A stretch of DNA of 60,969 nt from CAZLAJ01 sp964644605. GTDB taxonomy: Bacteria; Patescibacteriota; Microgenomatia; UBA1406; GWC2-37-13. The stretch covers positions 1 to 60,969 of the forward strand of contig CAZXWS010000039.1 in NCBI GenBank assembly GCA_964644605.1. The letters are read 5' to 3'. A program made the translations under genes and the position numbers. This document shows, piece after piece, positions 42,516-51,365 of the stretch (within the stretch, counting starts at the first letter, position 1; the number at the start of each line of letters is the position of its first letter). The notes under the pieces were generated by a model. It saw nothing but the letters and a program-made list of their open reading frames with translations. It ran no database searches and was not told the DNA's origin.

Positions 42516-43577
42516 ATGAAAATACTATCAATTGATACCTCATGTGACGAAACATCCGTGGCGATAACTGAAGGAAGGAAAGTGTTATCGCATATTGAGT
42601 ATTCGCAGATTTTAACTCATAAGGAGTGGGGAGGAGTAGTACCGTCGCTCGCAAAACGGGCTCATGAAGAGAGAATTGAATGGGTAGTACTGCATACATT
42701 GCAAAGGGCGTTTGGAAAGTCAAAGAATACACTAGACACTGCAATCCAAGAAGTGGATGCAATCGCAGTGACGTATGGCCCAGGACTAGCCATAGCACTC
42801 GAAGTAGGTATCAATACAGCAAAAAATTTATCTGTACACTATCAAAAGCCTCTTATTGCAGTTAATCATATGGAAGGACACATTTACTCGTGCTTTGTAC
42901 AAAACAGTAAAGGGAATCCAGTTAGAGAGTTTGATTTTCCTTATTTAGCGTTGCTTATATCTGGAGGACATACAGAACTAGTACTGTTTAAGAGTTACTT
43001 TGATTATGAGATTATCGGACAGACAGTGGATGATGCTGCCGGGGAAGCAATAGATAAAGCAGCACGTATGTTAGGATTTAATTATCCGGGCGGTCCCGTA
43101 CTGGAACGACTAGCAGAACAAGCAGGAAATTTGGATTTTCATAATTTTCCTCGTCCGATGAAAAAATCACAGGACTTAAATTTCTCTTTTTCTGGGTTGA
43201 AAACATCATTTTATAACTATACAAATAAAATGAACAAAAACGATAGTGTTAACTCTCCTGATAAGCTATCTTCATCTTTTCAAGAAGCGGTATTTGGCTC
43301 CATACTTATAAAAACTGAGCAGGCCATCCAAACTCATAGGATTCATCGTTTGGTTGTTGGTGGGGGAGTCATTGCAAATAAATATTTGCGAAAGCGTTTG
43401 CGTCAACTTGTAAAGCCTTATAAAGGCGAAGTTCTTTTTCCGCCTTACCGGTATTTAACTGGTGATAATGCCAGTATGATTGGGGTGGTTGCCAGTATTA
43501 AAGCTTCACGAGGAATGTTCATAAAAGACATACATGAGTTAGATCGTAGTCCTCGATTATCACTAGGGTCGGGTTGA
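42516..43577 (+). CDS. tsaD: tRNA N6-threonylcarbamoyladenosine transferase TsaD
   Basis: 353 residues, ASKHA fold: ILSIDTSCDETSVAI at the start, the metal-binding HMEGHIYS histidine pair, SGGHTELVL, DDAAGEAIDKAARMLG and GGVIAN. It transfers the threonylcarbamoyl group to A37 of tRNAs that read ANN codons. Fused TsaC-TsaE lies directly upstream and should supply the substrate and the ATPase. Confidence 0.97.
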   Translation: MKILSIDTSCDETSVAITEGRKVLSHIEYSQILTHKEWGGVVPSLAKRAHEERIEWVVLHTLQRAFGKSKNTLDTAIQEVDAIAVTYGPGLAIALEVGINTAKNLSVHYQKPLIAVNHMEGHIYSCFVQNSKGNPVREFDFPYLALLISGGHTELVLFKSYFDYEIIGQTVDDAAGEAIDKAARMLGFNYPGGPVLERLAEQAGNLDFHNFPRPMKKSQDLNFSFSGLKTSFYNYTNKMNKNDSVNSPDKLSSSFQEAVFGSILIKTEQAIQTHRIHRLVVGGGVIANKYLRKRLRQLVKPYKGEVLFPPYRYLTGDNASMIGVVASIKASRGMFIKDIHELDRSPRLSLGSG

Positions 43578-43616
43578 TAAATCGTGCTCTTTCGGGTACA
43601 CTGTAAAAACTTTACT

Positions 43617-44336
43617 ATGCTTCAAATACAAGATTTAAGTGTTTCTATTGACGGTAAATCAATACTCAAAAATATTAATTTTGAGTTTGAAAAAGGAAAA
43701 ATTTATGCAGTAATGGGTCCGAACGGATCTGGTAAGTCAACACTCGCCTACTCAATTATGGGTAATCCATCCTACCAGATAGACGAGCAATCTCATTTAC
43801 TGTTTGAGAACGAAGATCTAACTGAACTTGATGCTCACGAACGAGCAGAAAGAGGAATATTTCTATCATTTCAGTCGCCACTCTCTTTATCAGGAGTAAG
43901 AATACATCAACTGCTTCAGTTGGCGATCAAAGGTAAAAAAAGTCCGATTACTGTTCGAGAAGAGACAAAAAAAATAGCAAGCGAACTTAAGATAAGTGAA
44001 GAATTATTGAGTCGATCTCTTAATGACGGAGCCTCTGGAGGTGAGAAGAAGAAACTTGAAGTGTTACAGGCTGCGGTGCTTGATAAGAAGTTGTTGATTT
44101 TCGATGAGGTTGATACAGGAGTAGATGTCGATGCCTTAAGAACAATAGCTGAGTATCTGGAGAATCATCGCGCGGATAAAACGTATATTATTATTACGCA
44201 CTATAACAGGATTCTCCATTACCTAAAACCGGATAAAGTATTGGTCATTGCAGATGGAGAGTTAAAAAAAGTAGGAGGTTCAGATTTAGCTGAGCAAATT
44301 GAGAAAGAAGGTTACCAAAAAGTGATTGGTACCTAA
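43617..44336 (+). CDS. sufC: Fe-S assembly ATPase SufC
   Basis: 239 residues from the ATG at 43617 (MLQIQDLSV); an upstream ATG would add 11 residues of no similarity. Walker A GPNGSGKST, Q-loop SFQSPL, signature SGGEKKKLEV and Walker B LLIFDEVDTGVD identify SufC. It drives the SufBC(D) scaffold that builds Fe-S clusters. First gene of the suf cluster; follows tsaD by 39 bases. Confidence 0.95.
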   Translation: MLQIQDLSVSIDGKSILKNINFEFEKGKIYAVMGPNGSGKSTLAYSIMGNPSYQIDEQSHLLFENEDLTELDAHERAERGIFLSFQSPLSLSGVRIHQLLQLAIKGKKSPITVREETKKIASELKISEELLSRSLNDGASGGEKKKLEVLQAAVLDKKLLIFDEVDTGVDVDALRTIAEYLENHRADKTYIIITHYNRILHYLKPDKVLVIADGELKKVGGSDLAEQIEKEGYQKVIGT

Positions 44337-44374
44337 TTTCTCACTGCATATCAAATTTACTCAGAAGTTAACTC

Positions 44375-44459
44375 TTCCAGAAAAGGCAGATAGTTGTAGT
44401 TCAAATCGCGAATTTTCGAATAATGGCTATCTCTTGGAAAAGCGTATGCCTTTCTGGAA
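44375..44459. repeat. Long hairpin between sufC and sufB
   Basis: TTCCAGAAAAGGCA (44375-44388) is complementary, with one base missing, to TGCCTTTCTGGAA (44447-44459). The inner stem GATAG/CTATC (44388-44392/44427-44431) and a small inner AT-rich pair add length. It lies in the 185-base gap before sufB and may control translation or termination between the genes. Confidence 0.75.
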
Positions 44460-44521
44460 TCAAACAAAACTTCTTCCTAAATTCGATATACAGTGATATT
44501 CGTGTTTTAAAATTTTTTTAT

Positions 44522-45922
44522 ATGGCAAATAGTAAACAAAATTTGGATTTCGATTATCGATATGGGTTTGCTATGCCTGAAAAATACGCATTTAAGGCGC
44601 AGAAAGGGCTTTCAGAGCAAGTTGTACTGGATATATCGCGCATGAAAGGGGAACCAACCTGGATGACCGAATTTCGCTTAAAATCATATAAGATCTTTTT
44701 GGATAAAAAAATGCCCGAGTGGGGAGCTGATCTGTCACGTATTAACTTTGAGGAAATTTATTACTACATTAAACCAACCGAAAAGCAAGTTGATTCCTGG
44801 GATAAATTGCCTGCGGAAATAAAGGAAACATATGATCGGATTGGTGTTCCTGAAGCCGAAAAAAAATTTCTTGCTGGAGTTTCAGCTCAGTATGAGTCGG
44901 AAGTTGTGTACGAAAGTGTTAATCGTGAACTAAACAGGCTGGGGGTTATTTTTTGTGATATGGACACCGCTTTGCGTAAATATCCTGATATGGTAAAAGA
45001 GTATTTCGGAACATTAATTCCAGCACACGATAATAAGTTCTCTGCATTAAACTCAGCGGTGTGGTCGGGTGGATCTTTTGTTTATGTTCCTAAGGGAGTA
45101 AAAGTTACACTACCGTTACAAGCATATTTTAGGATTAATTCAGAGCGTTTTGGTCCATTTGAACGAACATTAATCATTGCTGATGAGGGAAGTAGTGTCC
45201 ATTATGTAGAAGGTTGTACCGCTCCTATTTATACATCTGATTCTTTGCATGCGGCAGTGGTGGAAATTTTTGTGAAAAAAAATGCACGCGTCAGATACAC
45301 AACTGTTCAAAACTGGAGTAAAAATGTTTATAATCTCGTAACAAAACGGGCGCGTGCAGATGAAAATGCGATAATGGAATGGGTTGATTGCAACATTGGG
45401 AGTCAAGTTACAATGAAGTATCCGAGCGTTTATTTGTATGGAGAAGGCGCACGCGGAGAGGTGCTTTCAATAGCCTTTGCGGGAAAAGATCAGCTTCAGG
45501 ATGCGGGCGCAAAGATGATGCACTTCGCGCAAAACACATCCTCACGAATTGTTTCTAAATCTATATCTAAAGATGGCGGAAGGACATCATACCGCGGTTT
45601 AGTACAGGTTTATCCCGGAGCTAAGAATTCTTCCGTATATGTTTCTTGTGATGCACTTATTCTAGATGATTTATCACGTTCAGACACATACCCATATATG
45701 AAAATAAAGGAAAATGATGTATCTATCCAGCACGAAGCGACTGTGGAGAAATTAGGCGAAGAAAAGCTTTTTTACTTAATGTCACGGGGTATTAAAAAAG
45801 AAGCAGCGGAGGGACTTCTGGTAAACGGATTTATCGAACCAGTAGCTCGTGAGATACCAATGGAATATTCAATCGAGTTGAACCGTCTCATCAATCTGGA
45901 AATGGCAGGAAGTGTGGGGTAA
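44522..45922 (+). CDS. sufB: Fe-S scaffold protein SufB
   Basis: 466 residues from the ATG at 44522 (MANSKQNLDF); an ATG at 44423 inside the hairpin would add 33 residues unlike the family. Visible: GLSEQVV, EWMTEFR-like PTWMTEFRLKS, VEGCTAPIY, and the C-terminal SDTYPYMKIKE...HEATVEKLGEEKLFYLMSRG (in part). It accepts sulfur and carries the nascent cluster together with SufC and SufD. Confidence 0.96.
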   Translation: MANSKQNLDFDYRYGFAMPEKYAFKAQKGLSEQVVLDISRMKGEPTWMTEFRLKSYKIFLDKKMPEWGADLSRINFEEIYYYIKPTEKQVDSWDKLPAEIKETYDRIGVPEAEKKFLAGVSAQYESEVVYESVNRELNRLGVIFCDMDTALRKYPDMVKEYFGTLIPAHDNKFSALNSAVWSGGSFVYVPKGVKVTLPLQAYFRINSERFGPFERTLIIADEGSSVHYVEGCTAPIYTSDSLHAAVVEIFVKKNARVRYTTVQNWSKNVYNLVTKRARADENAIMEWVDCNIGSQVTMKYPSVYLYGEGARGEVLSIAFAGKDQLQDAGAKMMHFAQNTSSRIVSKSISKDGGRTSYRGLVQVYPGAKNSSVYVSCDALILDDLSRSDTYPYMKIKENDVSIQHEATVEKLGEEKLFYLMSRGIKKEAAEGLLVNGFIEPVAREIPMEYSIELNRLINLEMAGSVG

Positions 45923-46080
45923 TTTATTGAATTTACGAAATTATTTTAGATACTCGATACAATTTTTTTTGTTCCAGTGGGACCCCCCGGAAATTGCAAC
46001 AGGCAAATCCGGGCATCCCAAGTCACAAAAAAATTGTATCTTCGCATCTATTTTTAAAATAATTTCGTAAATTTATAAAT
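45921..46080. repeat. 160-nt inverted repeat filling the sufB-sufD gap
   Basis: The outer arms (45930-45948, AATTTACGAAATTATTTTA) match exactly the complement of 46055-46073, with similar flanks outside to 45921 and 46080. A second arm pair (GATACAATTTTTTTTGT with ACAAAAAAATTGTATC) and a GC-rich core (TGGGAccCCCCGGA with TCCGGGcATCCCA) complete one large hairpin covering the whole 165-base gap. Confidence 0.92.
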
Positions 46081-46087
46081 TATTTTT

Positions 46088-46654
46088 ATGTCAACATTTA
46101 TAGACTTAACTCATAAAGAAGGGCAGACATTACATTTTGACAAAAAAGGTCATTATGTGGTGTTTATGCATAATACATCCGGAAAATTTGTGTTTGAATT
46201 AGCGGCGCGGGGTGTGGAAGTGGATATTTTTGGATTATTTGAAGGTAAATCACAAGATGATTTTCAAATTGAAACTGTGCAGCATCATCTGGCGCAAGGA
46301 AGCACTTCTAATTTACTTATAAAAGGTGTTTTTGCGGAGTCATCACGATTCGATTATTCAGGTTTAATACGGATTGAAAAAGAAGGTCAGCAATCTCATG
46401 CCTATCAGAAAAATCAAAACTTACTATTATCACCGGATTCTTTTGTTCAGTCTAAACCGTTTTTAGAAATACTAGCTAATGATGTCTTTTGTACACACGG
46501 TTCAACGACTGGCAAATTAAACGAAGAGCAAATTTTTTATATAAAAAGTCGAGGTGTTACTCAGAAAGAAGCGATGAGACTTATCATTGACGGTTTTGTG
46601 AATGAGGTGTACGATAAAGTGCGACAAAAAGTCCCAAAATTTAGACCATTATAA
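46088..46654 (+). CDS. sufD: Short SufD-like Fe-S assembly protein
   Basis: 188 residues, about half the usual SufD length. The conserved C-terminal core is present: LEILANDVFCTHGSTTGKLNEEQIFYIKSRGV (in part), then EAMRLIIDGFV. The N-terminal beta-helix part is short and has no strong similarity. It is expected to pair with SufB and SufC. Follows the 160-nt inverted repeat. Confidence 0.9.
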   Translation: MSTFIDLTHKEGQTLHFDKKGHYVVFMHNTSGKFVFELAARGVEVDIFGLFEGKSQDDFQIETVQHHLAQGSTSNLLIKGVFAESSRFDYSGLIRIEKEGQQSHAYQKNQNLLLSPDSFVQSKPFLEILANDVFCTHGSTTGKLNEEQIFYIKSRGVTQKEAMRLIIDGFVNEVYDKVRQKVPKFRPL

Positions 46655-46658
46655 ATAT

Positions 46659-47894
46659 ATGGATAATCTTAAAAAAGACTTTCCAATTTTTACAACTGAT
46701 CCTAAATTAGTATATCTTGACTCGACAGCCACTGCTTTAAAACCTGATACAGTAGTGCAAAAACTTGAGGAGTATTACACTCAGTACTCAGCCAATATAT
46801 TTCGAGGGGTATACAAAATATCTGAAAAAGCTACACAAGAATATGAAGCAACGCGTATCGCAGTAGCTCGTTTTTTACATGCCTCACGCCCAGAGGAAGT
46901 TGTCTTTACAGGAAATACAACTGGCAGCTTAAATTTAGTTGCCTACTCACTCGGCAGACAGATTGTTGACGAAAAAAGCGAAGTGATGACCACCATTATG
47001 GAACACCATTCCAACTTCGTACCATGGCAAGTGTTGTCACAAGAAAGCGGGGCAGTGTTGAAAATTATCGATATTAATGAACAGGGATATTTACAAGGTA
47101 CTGATGAAGGATTTCACTCATTGGAAGAAGTTATTACAAAAAAAACAAAGATACTTTCGTTAACATATATATCCAATGTTTTAGGAACTATTAACCCTAT
47201 AAAAAAAATAGTAGCTATAGCAAAACGCTTAAATCCTGAAATAATAGTCGTGATTGATGCAGCTCAAGCAGTTCCTCACATACAAGTGGATGTGCAGGAT
47301 CTAGGGGCTGATTTTGTTGCGTTTTCTTCACATAAAATGCTTGGTCCGACAGGTGTCGGTGTTCTTTGGGGCAAATATGAAATTTTAGAAAGAATGTATC
47401 CATTCATGTATGGCGGTGAAATGATTAATGGAGTGTATATAGACCATTCAGAGTATAAATTGCCTCCTCATAAATTCGAAGCAGGGACACCGATGATCGG
47501 TGAAGTGATAGCTTTACGATCTGCAGTAGAATATTTGGAAAAGCTGGGTATGGAGGGGGTACATGCACATGAACAAAGTATAGTCGAATATGCGTTGCAG
47601 AAATTAACAGCTGAATTTGGTTCACGCATGAAAATATATGGGCCACAGAATAGTAAAGATAGAGGTGGGGTAATCGCATTTACATTAAAAGGATGTCATC
47701 CTCATGATGTCGCTCAGATACTAGATGAAGAAAATATAGCTATACGTGCCGGGCATCACTGTGCTATGCCCTTGCATACTCGACTCGGCCTTGGTGCTAC
47801 CTGTCGCGCGAGCTTCTACGTATACAATACCAAAGAGGATGTGGATTCACTCGTTACAGCATTGCAGAAGGTAGAAAAAATATTGACAAAATAA
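46659..47894 (+). CDS. sufS: Cysteine desulfurase SufS
   Basis: 411 residues from the ATG at 46659. PLP lysine is in FSSHKMLGPTG, histidine-rich MEHHSNFVPW is present, and the catalytic cysteine is in RAGHHCAMPLH. It takes sulfur from L-cysteine as persulfide and passes it to SufU or SufB. Five bases after the sufD stop. Confidence 0.96.
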   Translation: MDNLKKDFPIFTTDPKLVYLDSTATALKPDTVVQKLEEYYTQYSANIFRGVYKISEKATQEYEATRIAVARFLHASRPEEVVFTGNTTGSLNLVAYSLGRQIVDEKSEVMTTIMEHHSNFVPWQVLSQESGAVLKIIDINEQGYLQGTDEGFHSLEEVITKKTKILSLTYISNVLGTINPIKKIVAIAKRLNPEIIVVIDAAQAVPHIQVDVQDLGADFVAFSSHKMLGPTGVGVLWGKYEILERMYPFMYGGEMINGVYIDHSEYKLPPHKFEAGTPMIGEVIALRSAVEYLEKLGMEGVHAHEQSIVEYALQKLTAEFGSRMKIYGPQNSKDRGGVIAFTLKGCHPHDVAQILDEENIAIRAGHHCAMPLHTRLGLGATCRASFYVYNTKEDVDSLVTALQKVEKILTK

Positions 47895-47912
47895 TAATTT
47901 ACTTTTTATTTG

Positions 47913-47944
47913 TACTTTTGACTTTTAACTTTTGATTTTTGACT
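47913..47944 (-). repeat. Short intergenic repeat before sufU
   Basis: This 32-base repeat, TACTTTTGACTTTTAACT and on, matches the reverse complement of 17625-17656 in secA at 31 of 32 positions. It lies just in front of the sufU start at 47950. Confidence 0.85.
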
Positions 47945-47949
47945 TTTTT

Positions 47950-48303
47950 ATGTCTATTTATCAGGAAATTATATTAGAACATTACCGTAACCCTCAAAAT
48001 CACGGACATATTGAGAATCCTACTAAGTCAGTGACCGTGAATAATCCGCTCTGTGGAGATATTCTCACTATGGAAGTTTTAGTTGATGGAGATATGGTTC
48101 GTGACATTAAGTTTGATGGTGAAGGCTGCGCTATATCTATTGCTTCTGCTTCGTTGCTTACTGAAAAAGTAAAGCAGCATACATGGTCTGAAGCACAAGA
48201 GTTTACTCCAGATACAGTAAAAGAATTATTAGGCATTGAGTTAAGCCCCAATCGTCTCAAATGTGCTCTTCTACCGCTCGAAGCCCTCAAAAAATTACTA
48301 TAA
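47950..48303 (+). CDS. sufU: Sulfur-relay scaffold SufU/IscU-like
   Basis: 117 residues from the ATG at 47950. The three zinc/sulfur cysteines and the aspartate are present: NPLCGDIL, GEGCAIS and LKCALLP. SufU accepts sulfur from SufS. The short form without extra insert fits the SufU group of Gram-positives and CPR. Fourth suf gene after sufS. Confidence 0.94.
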   Translation: MSIYQEIILEHYRNPQNHGHIENPTKSVTVNNPLCGDILTMEVLVDGDMVRDIKFDGEGCAISIASASLLTEKVKQHTWSEAQEFTPDTVKELLGIELSPNRLKCALLPLEALKKLL

Positions 48304-48321
48304 ATAGTGTAAAATAGACAG

Positions 48322-48594
48322 ATGGACAATACCTTAAAAGACCCGCAGCTTCCTTCTGGACCAGTAAACGTGCGTACATTACGAGTAAAAGTAGACAGGG
48401 ATCTCTGTATCGGCGCGGCAACATGTATTGCAATAGCGGAAAAATCATTTAATTTAGATCAAGATGCAAAAGCTGTCATTTTAAACACTGTTGACCAAGA
48501 TAGTGATCAAGTGATCATTGATGCCGCTAAAGGATGTCCAGTGGCGGCAATTATTATAGAAAATGAAAAAGGTGAGAGAATCTTCCCGCGATAA
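48322..48594 (+). CDS. Ferredoxin of the [3Fe-4S]/[4Fe-4S] single-cluster type
   Basis: 90 residues. The cysteines are in RDLCIGAATCIAI and AKGCPVAAI; only three cysteines occur, so the cluster is probably [3Fe-4S] or carries a non-Cys ligand. Its place in the suf cluster points to electron supply for cluster assembly or to a direct client. The last 23 bases overlap a small zinc-ribbon gene. Confidence 0.92.
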   Translation: MDNTLKDPQLPSGPVNVRTLRVKVDRDLCIGAATCIAIAEKSFNLDQDAKAVILNTVDQDSDQVIIDAAKGCPVAAIIIENEKGERIFPR

Positions 48595-48715
48595 TGCTAT
48601 TTATAATGAACGTATTTGTCCCGAGTGTGGCTATAAAACGATCAGTGGGATGCCTGGAGGGAGAGATGCTACATGCAAAAATTGTGGTTTTAAGGATCCA
48701 TGTTGTTACGATTAG
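48572..48715 (+). CDS. Mini zinc-ribbon protein, 47 residues
   Basis: GTG start at 48572, overlapping the ferredoxin gene in another frame; TAG at 48713-48715. It contains two CxxC pairs, ICPECGY and ATCKNCGF, spaced as in a rubredoxin-like zinc ribbon, and a CCYD end. The start codon is uncertain, because no ATG precedes the first pair. Position suggests a metal-binding helper for the suf or ferredoxin genes, but this is inference. Confidence 0.6.
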   Translation: MRESSRDNAIYNERICPECGYKTISGMPGGRDATCKNCGFKDPCCYD

Positions 48716-48787
48716 AACCGATTTGTATCAAAAATTTGAACATTATTAATTGAATAGCTTAATCAAGCAACAAAAAGCAAAAAAAGT

Positions 48788-48816
48788 TTGACAGTTGGCA
48801 GATAATCTGCTATACT
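48788..48816 (+). promoter_or_regulatory. Canonical sigma70 promoter of lon, nearly leaderless
   Basis: TTGACA (48788-48793), 17-base spacer, TATACT (48811-48816), then 10 bases to the ATG at 48827. Transcription would start about 3-4 bases before the ATG. There is no ribosome-binding site. Confidence 0.85.
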
Positions 48817-48826
48817 GCTAATTACT

Positions 48827-51295
48827 ATGACATTTAAACTTGGAGCATCAGAACAATCTACTTATCCGGTCGTCGCTGTTAGAGAAGGCATTGTATTCCC
48901 CCGTACTGAGAACGTACTAGTGTTTGGTCGTCCGAAGAGTATGGAGGCCTTAAATGAGGCGCAAAAGCGTGATAAGAAGATCGTTTTACTGACTCAAAAA
49001 AATCAACTCACAGAAGACCCCGACACAGAAAGTCTTTATAAAGTCGGAGTATTGGCTACAATTGAAAAAGTATCCTTCGGCGAAAAAGGGGAAATGACTG
49101 CATTGATCAAAGGAATTGAGAAAGTAGAGGTTGTTGAGTATACAAAAGAAAGTCCATATTATGAGGCTGCTATTCAAATTATTTTGGATAAAAATGAAGA
49201 AGACGAAGAAATTCAGGCAATGGTTCGACATATCTCCAATCAAATCAAACGTAGTATAAACCTCGGAAAAACTATAGACTTCGTCTTTTTAATGAATATT
49301 CTCAATATTACGCAAGCTACAGACTTTTCTTACCAGATAGCTATGGTGCTGGATCTTAAAACGAATGAGAGACAAGACCTTTTAGAGGAAACTAAGTTGA
49401 AAGAGCGTTTGAAAAAAGAGGTCAACTACGTCAATAGAGAGGTTCGTATACTAGAAATAGAACATAATATTTCCTCTAAAACTCAGCAAAAATTTGAACA
49501 GGGTATGAAAGAAACGTTTCTTCGTGAAAAAATGAAGACAATAGAGGAAGAACTGGGCGGCAAAGAAGAAAGTGATGTGGCAGAGTACCGAGCAAAGATT
49601 AAAAAAGCGAAAATGCCAAAAGAAGTAGAGGAAAAAGCAATAAAAGAGCTTAAAAGATTAGGACAAATGTCACAGTTTAATCCAGAGGCATCTTATATTC
49701 GTACGTATCTAGATTGGTTAGTTGAACTGCCATGGTCAGTGAAATCGAGTAACTCAATCGACATCACTACAGCGCAGGAAGTATTAGACGCTGATCATTT
49801 CGGGTTAAAAAAGGTAAAGGAAAGAATTTTGGAATTTTTAGCGGTGATGGAGTTACGTAAACAGAAAGAAAAAGAACAGGAGGAAAATTCTAGTGCTCCG
49901 CGAAAGGAAAATCCGCCTACTATCCTTTGTTTTGTAGGACCACCTGGTGTTGGTAAAACTTCATTAGGGAAATCTATCGCCAAATCACTCGGAAGAAAAT
50001 TCGTAAAAATTTCACTCGGCGGTATTCGTGATGAGGCAGAAATACGAGGGCATCGACGTACCTATGTAGGCGCACTTCCAGGCAGAATGATTCAAGGTGT
50101 CAAACAGGCTGGCACAAAAAATCCTGTATTTATGCTTGATGAAATTGATAAAGTCGGTAAAGATTATCGTGGTGATCCTTCTTCTGCACTGCTTGAAGCA
50201 CTCGATCCAGAGCAGAATCATTCTTTTTCAGATCACTACTTAGAGGTTCCTTTTGATTTATCTGATGTATTCTTTATTACGACTGCTAATATTCTTGACA
50301 CAATACCTGAAGCTCTCATGGATAGATTAGAGATTATTCCTTTTGCTGGATATACTGAGGACGAGAAATTCAATATTGCCAAAGAATATTTAGTTGATAA
50401 ACAACTTGCTGCTCATAGTTTAACTAAAGAACAAGTGAAAATTACTGATGAAGCTTTAAAAACTATTATAAATCGCTACTCACGGGAAGCTGGTGTACGT
50501 GAATTAGAACGGCAAATAGCAACAGTGTATCGAAAAGTAGCTCGCGAAATAGTGGAGAAAAAAATCAGCAAAAAATCAGTGACTATCTCTGATCTTCAGA
50601 AATATCTTGGACCTTTCAAATACTCGTCACAAATTATTGAGGAAAAAGATGCTGTCGGTATATCAACTGGCCTTTTTGTTACTGCTGTAGGCGGCGGTAT
50701 ATTATTTATAGAAATAACACCAATGCCTGGTAAAGGTAATCTCATTATTACCGGTCAACTCGGCGACGTAATGAAGGAGTCATGTCAGGCTGCCCTTTCC
50801 TATGTAAGGGCACGATGGGATCTTTTTGGCTTAAGTAAAGATTTCTTCAACAAAATAGATATTCATGTACATGTACCAGAAGGAGCTACTCCAAAAGATG
50901 GACCATCTGCCGGTACAGCTATTACCACAGCGATGGTGTCCGCACTCACTAAAATACCAGTTCGCCGAGATGTCGCAATGACGGGAGAAATTACACTCAG
51001 AGGAAGAGTACTTGAAATTGGTGGAATAAAAGAAAAAGTTATAGCTGCACATCGGGCAGGTATAAAAACAGTGATAATGCCAAAAGATAATAAAAAAGAC
51101 TTGGAAGATATCCGAAAGAATGTGTTAGATGACTTAAATCTGCACTTTGTTGATCATATGGACGAGGTTTTGAATCTGGCCTTAGCTTTCCCGAGCAGAA
51201 AAAAAGAGCTTCCTTTTATGCAGCAGGGAAGTACTAAACAATATGCGAGGGTGCAAGCGAAAGAGGAGAGTACGGATACTGAAGTGATTCATTGA
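48827..51295 (+). CDS. lon: ATP-dependent Lon protease
   Basis: 822 residues, full length. The LON N-domain starts YPVVAVREGIVFPRT; Walker A GPPGVGKTS, Walker B FMLDEIDKVG and sensor regions follow. The catalytic pair is Ser in DGPSAGTA and Lys in GGIKEKVIAAHRAG. It degrades misfolded cytoplasmic proteins and short-lived regulators. It has a strong promoter ten bases before the start and no leader, which suggests high, simple expression. The stop codon is TGA. Confidence 0.97.
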   Translation: MTFKLGASEQSTYPVVAVREGIVFPRTENVLVFGRPKSMEALNEAQKRDKKIVLLTQKNQLTEDPDTESLYKVGVLATIEKVSFGEKGEMTALIKGIEKVEVVEYTKESPYYEAAIQIILDKNEEDEEIQAMVRHISNQIKRSINLGKTIDFVFLMNILNITQATDFSYQIAMVLDLKTNERQDLLEETKLKERLKKEVNYVNREVRILEIEHNISSKTQQKFEQGMKETFLREKMKTIEEELGGKEESDVAEYRAKIKKAKMPKEVEEKAIKELKRLGQMSQFNPEASYIRTYLDWLVELPWSVKSSNSIDITTAQEVLDADHFGLKKVKERILEFLAVMELRKQKEKEQEENSSAPRKENPPTILCFVGPPGVGKTSLGKSIAKSLGRKFVKISLGGIRDEAEIRGHRRTYVGALPGRMIQGVKQAGTKNPVFMLDEIDKVGKDYRGDPSSALLEALDPEQNHSFSDHYLEVPFDLSDVFFITTANILDTIPEALMDRLEIIPFAGYTEDEKFNIAKEYLVDKQLAAHSLTKEQVKITDEALKTIINRYSREAGVRELERQIATVYRKVAREIVEKKISKKSVTISDLQKYLGPFKYSSQIIEEKDAVGISTGLFVTAVGGGILFIEITPMPGKGNLIITGQLGDVMKESCQAALSYVRARWDLFGLSKDFFNKIDIHVHVPEGATPKDGPSAGTAITTAMVSALTKIPVRRDVAMTGEITLRGRVLEIGGIKEKVIAAHRAGIKTVIMPKDNKKDLEDIRKNVLDDLNLHFVDHMDEVLNLALAFPSRKKELPFMQQGSTKQYARVQAKEESTDTEVIH

Positions 51296-51365
51296 TTCAT
51301 TGCTTACATTGTTGTAGCAAGCTAAACGGTAGTTCTAGTATTTTAGCACTTTATATATTTTTTTG

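Noticed and set aside
39302..46080. Integron attC sites as an explanation of the long-armed hairpins.
   Set aside because: No conserved core words of attC at the ends and no integrase gene in the window.
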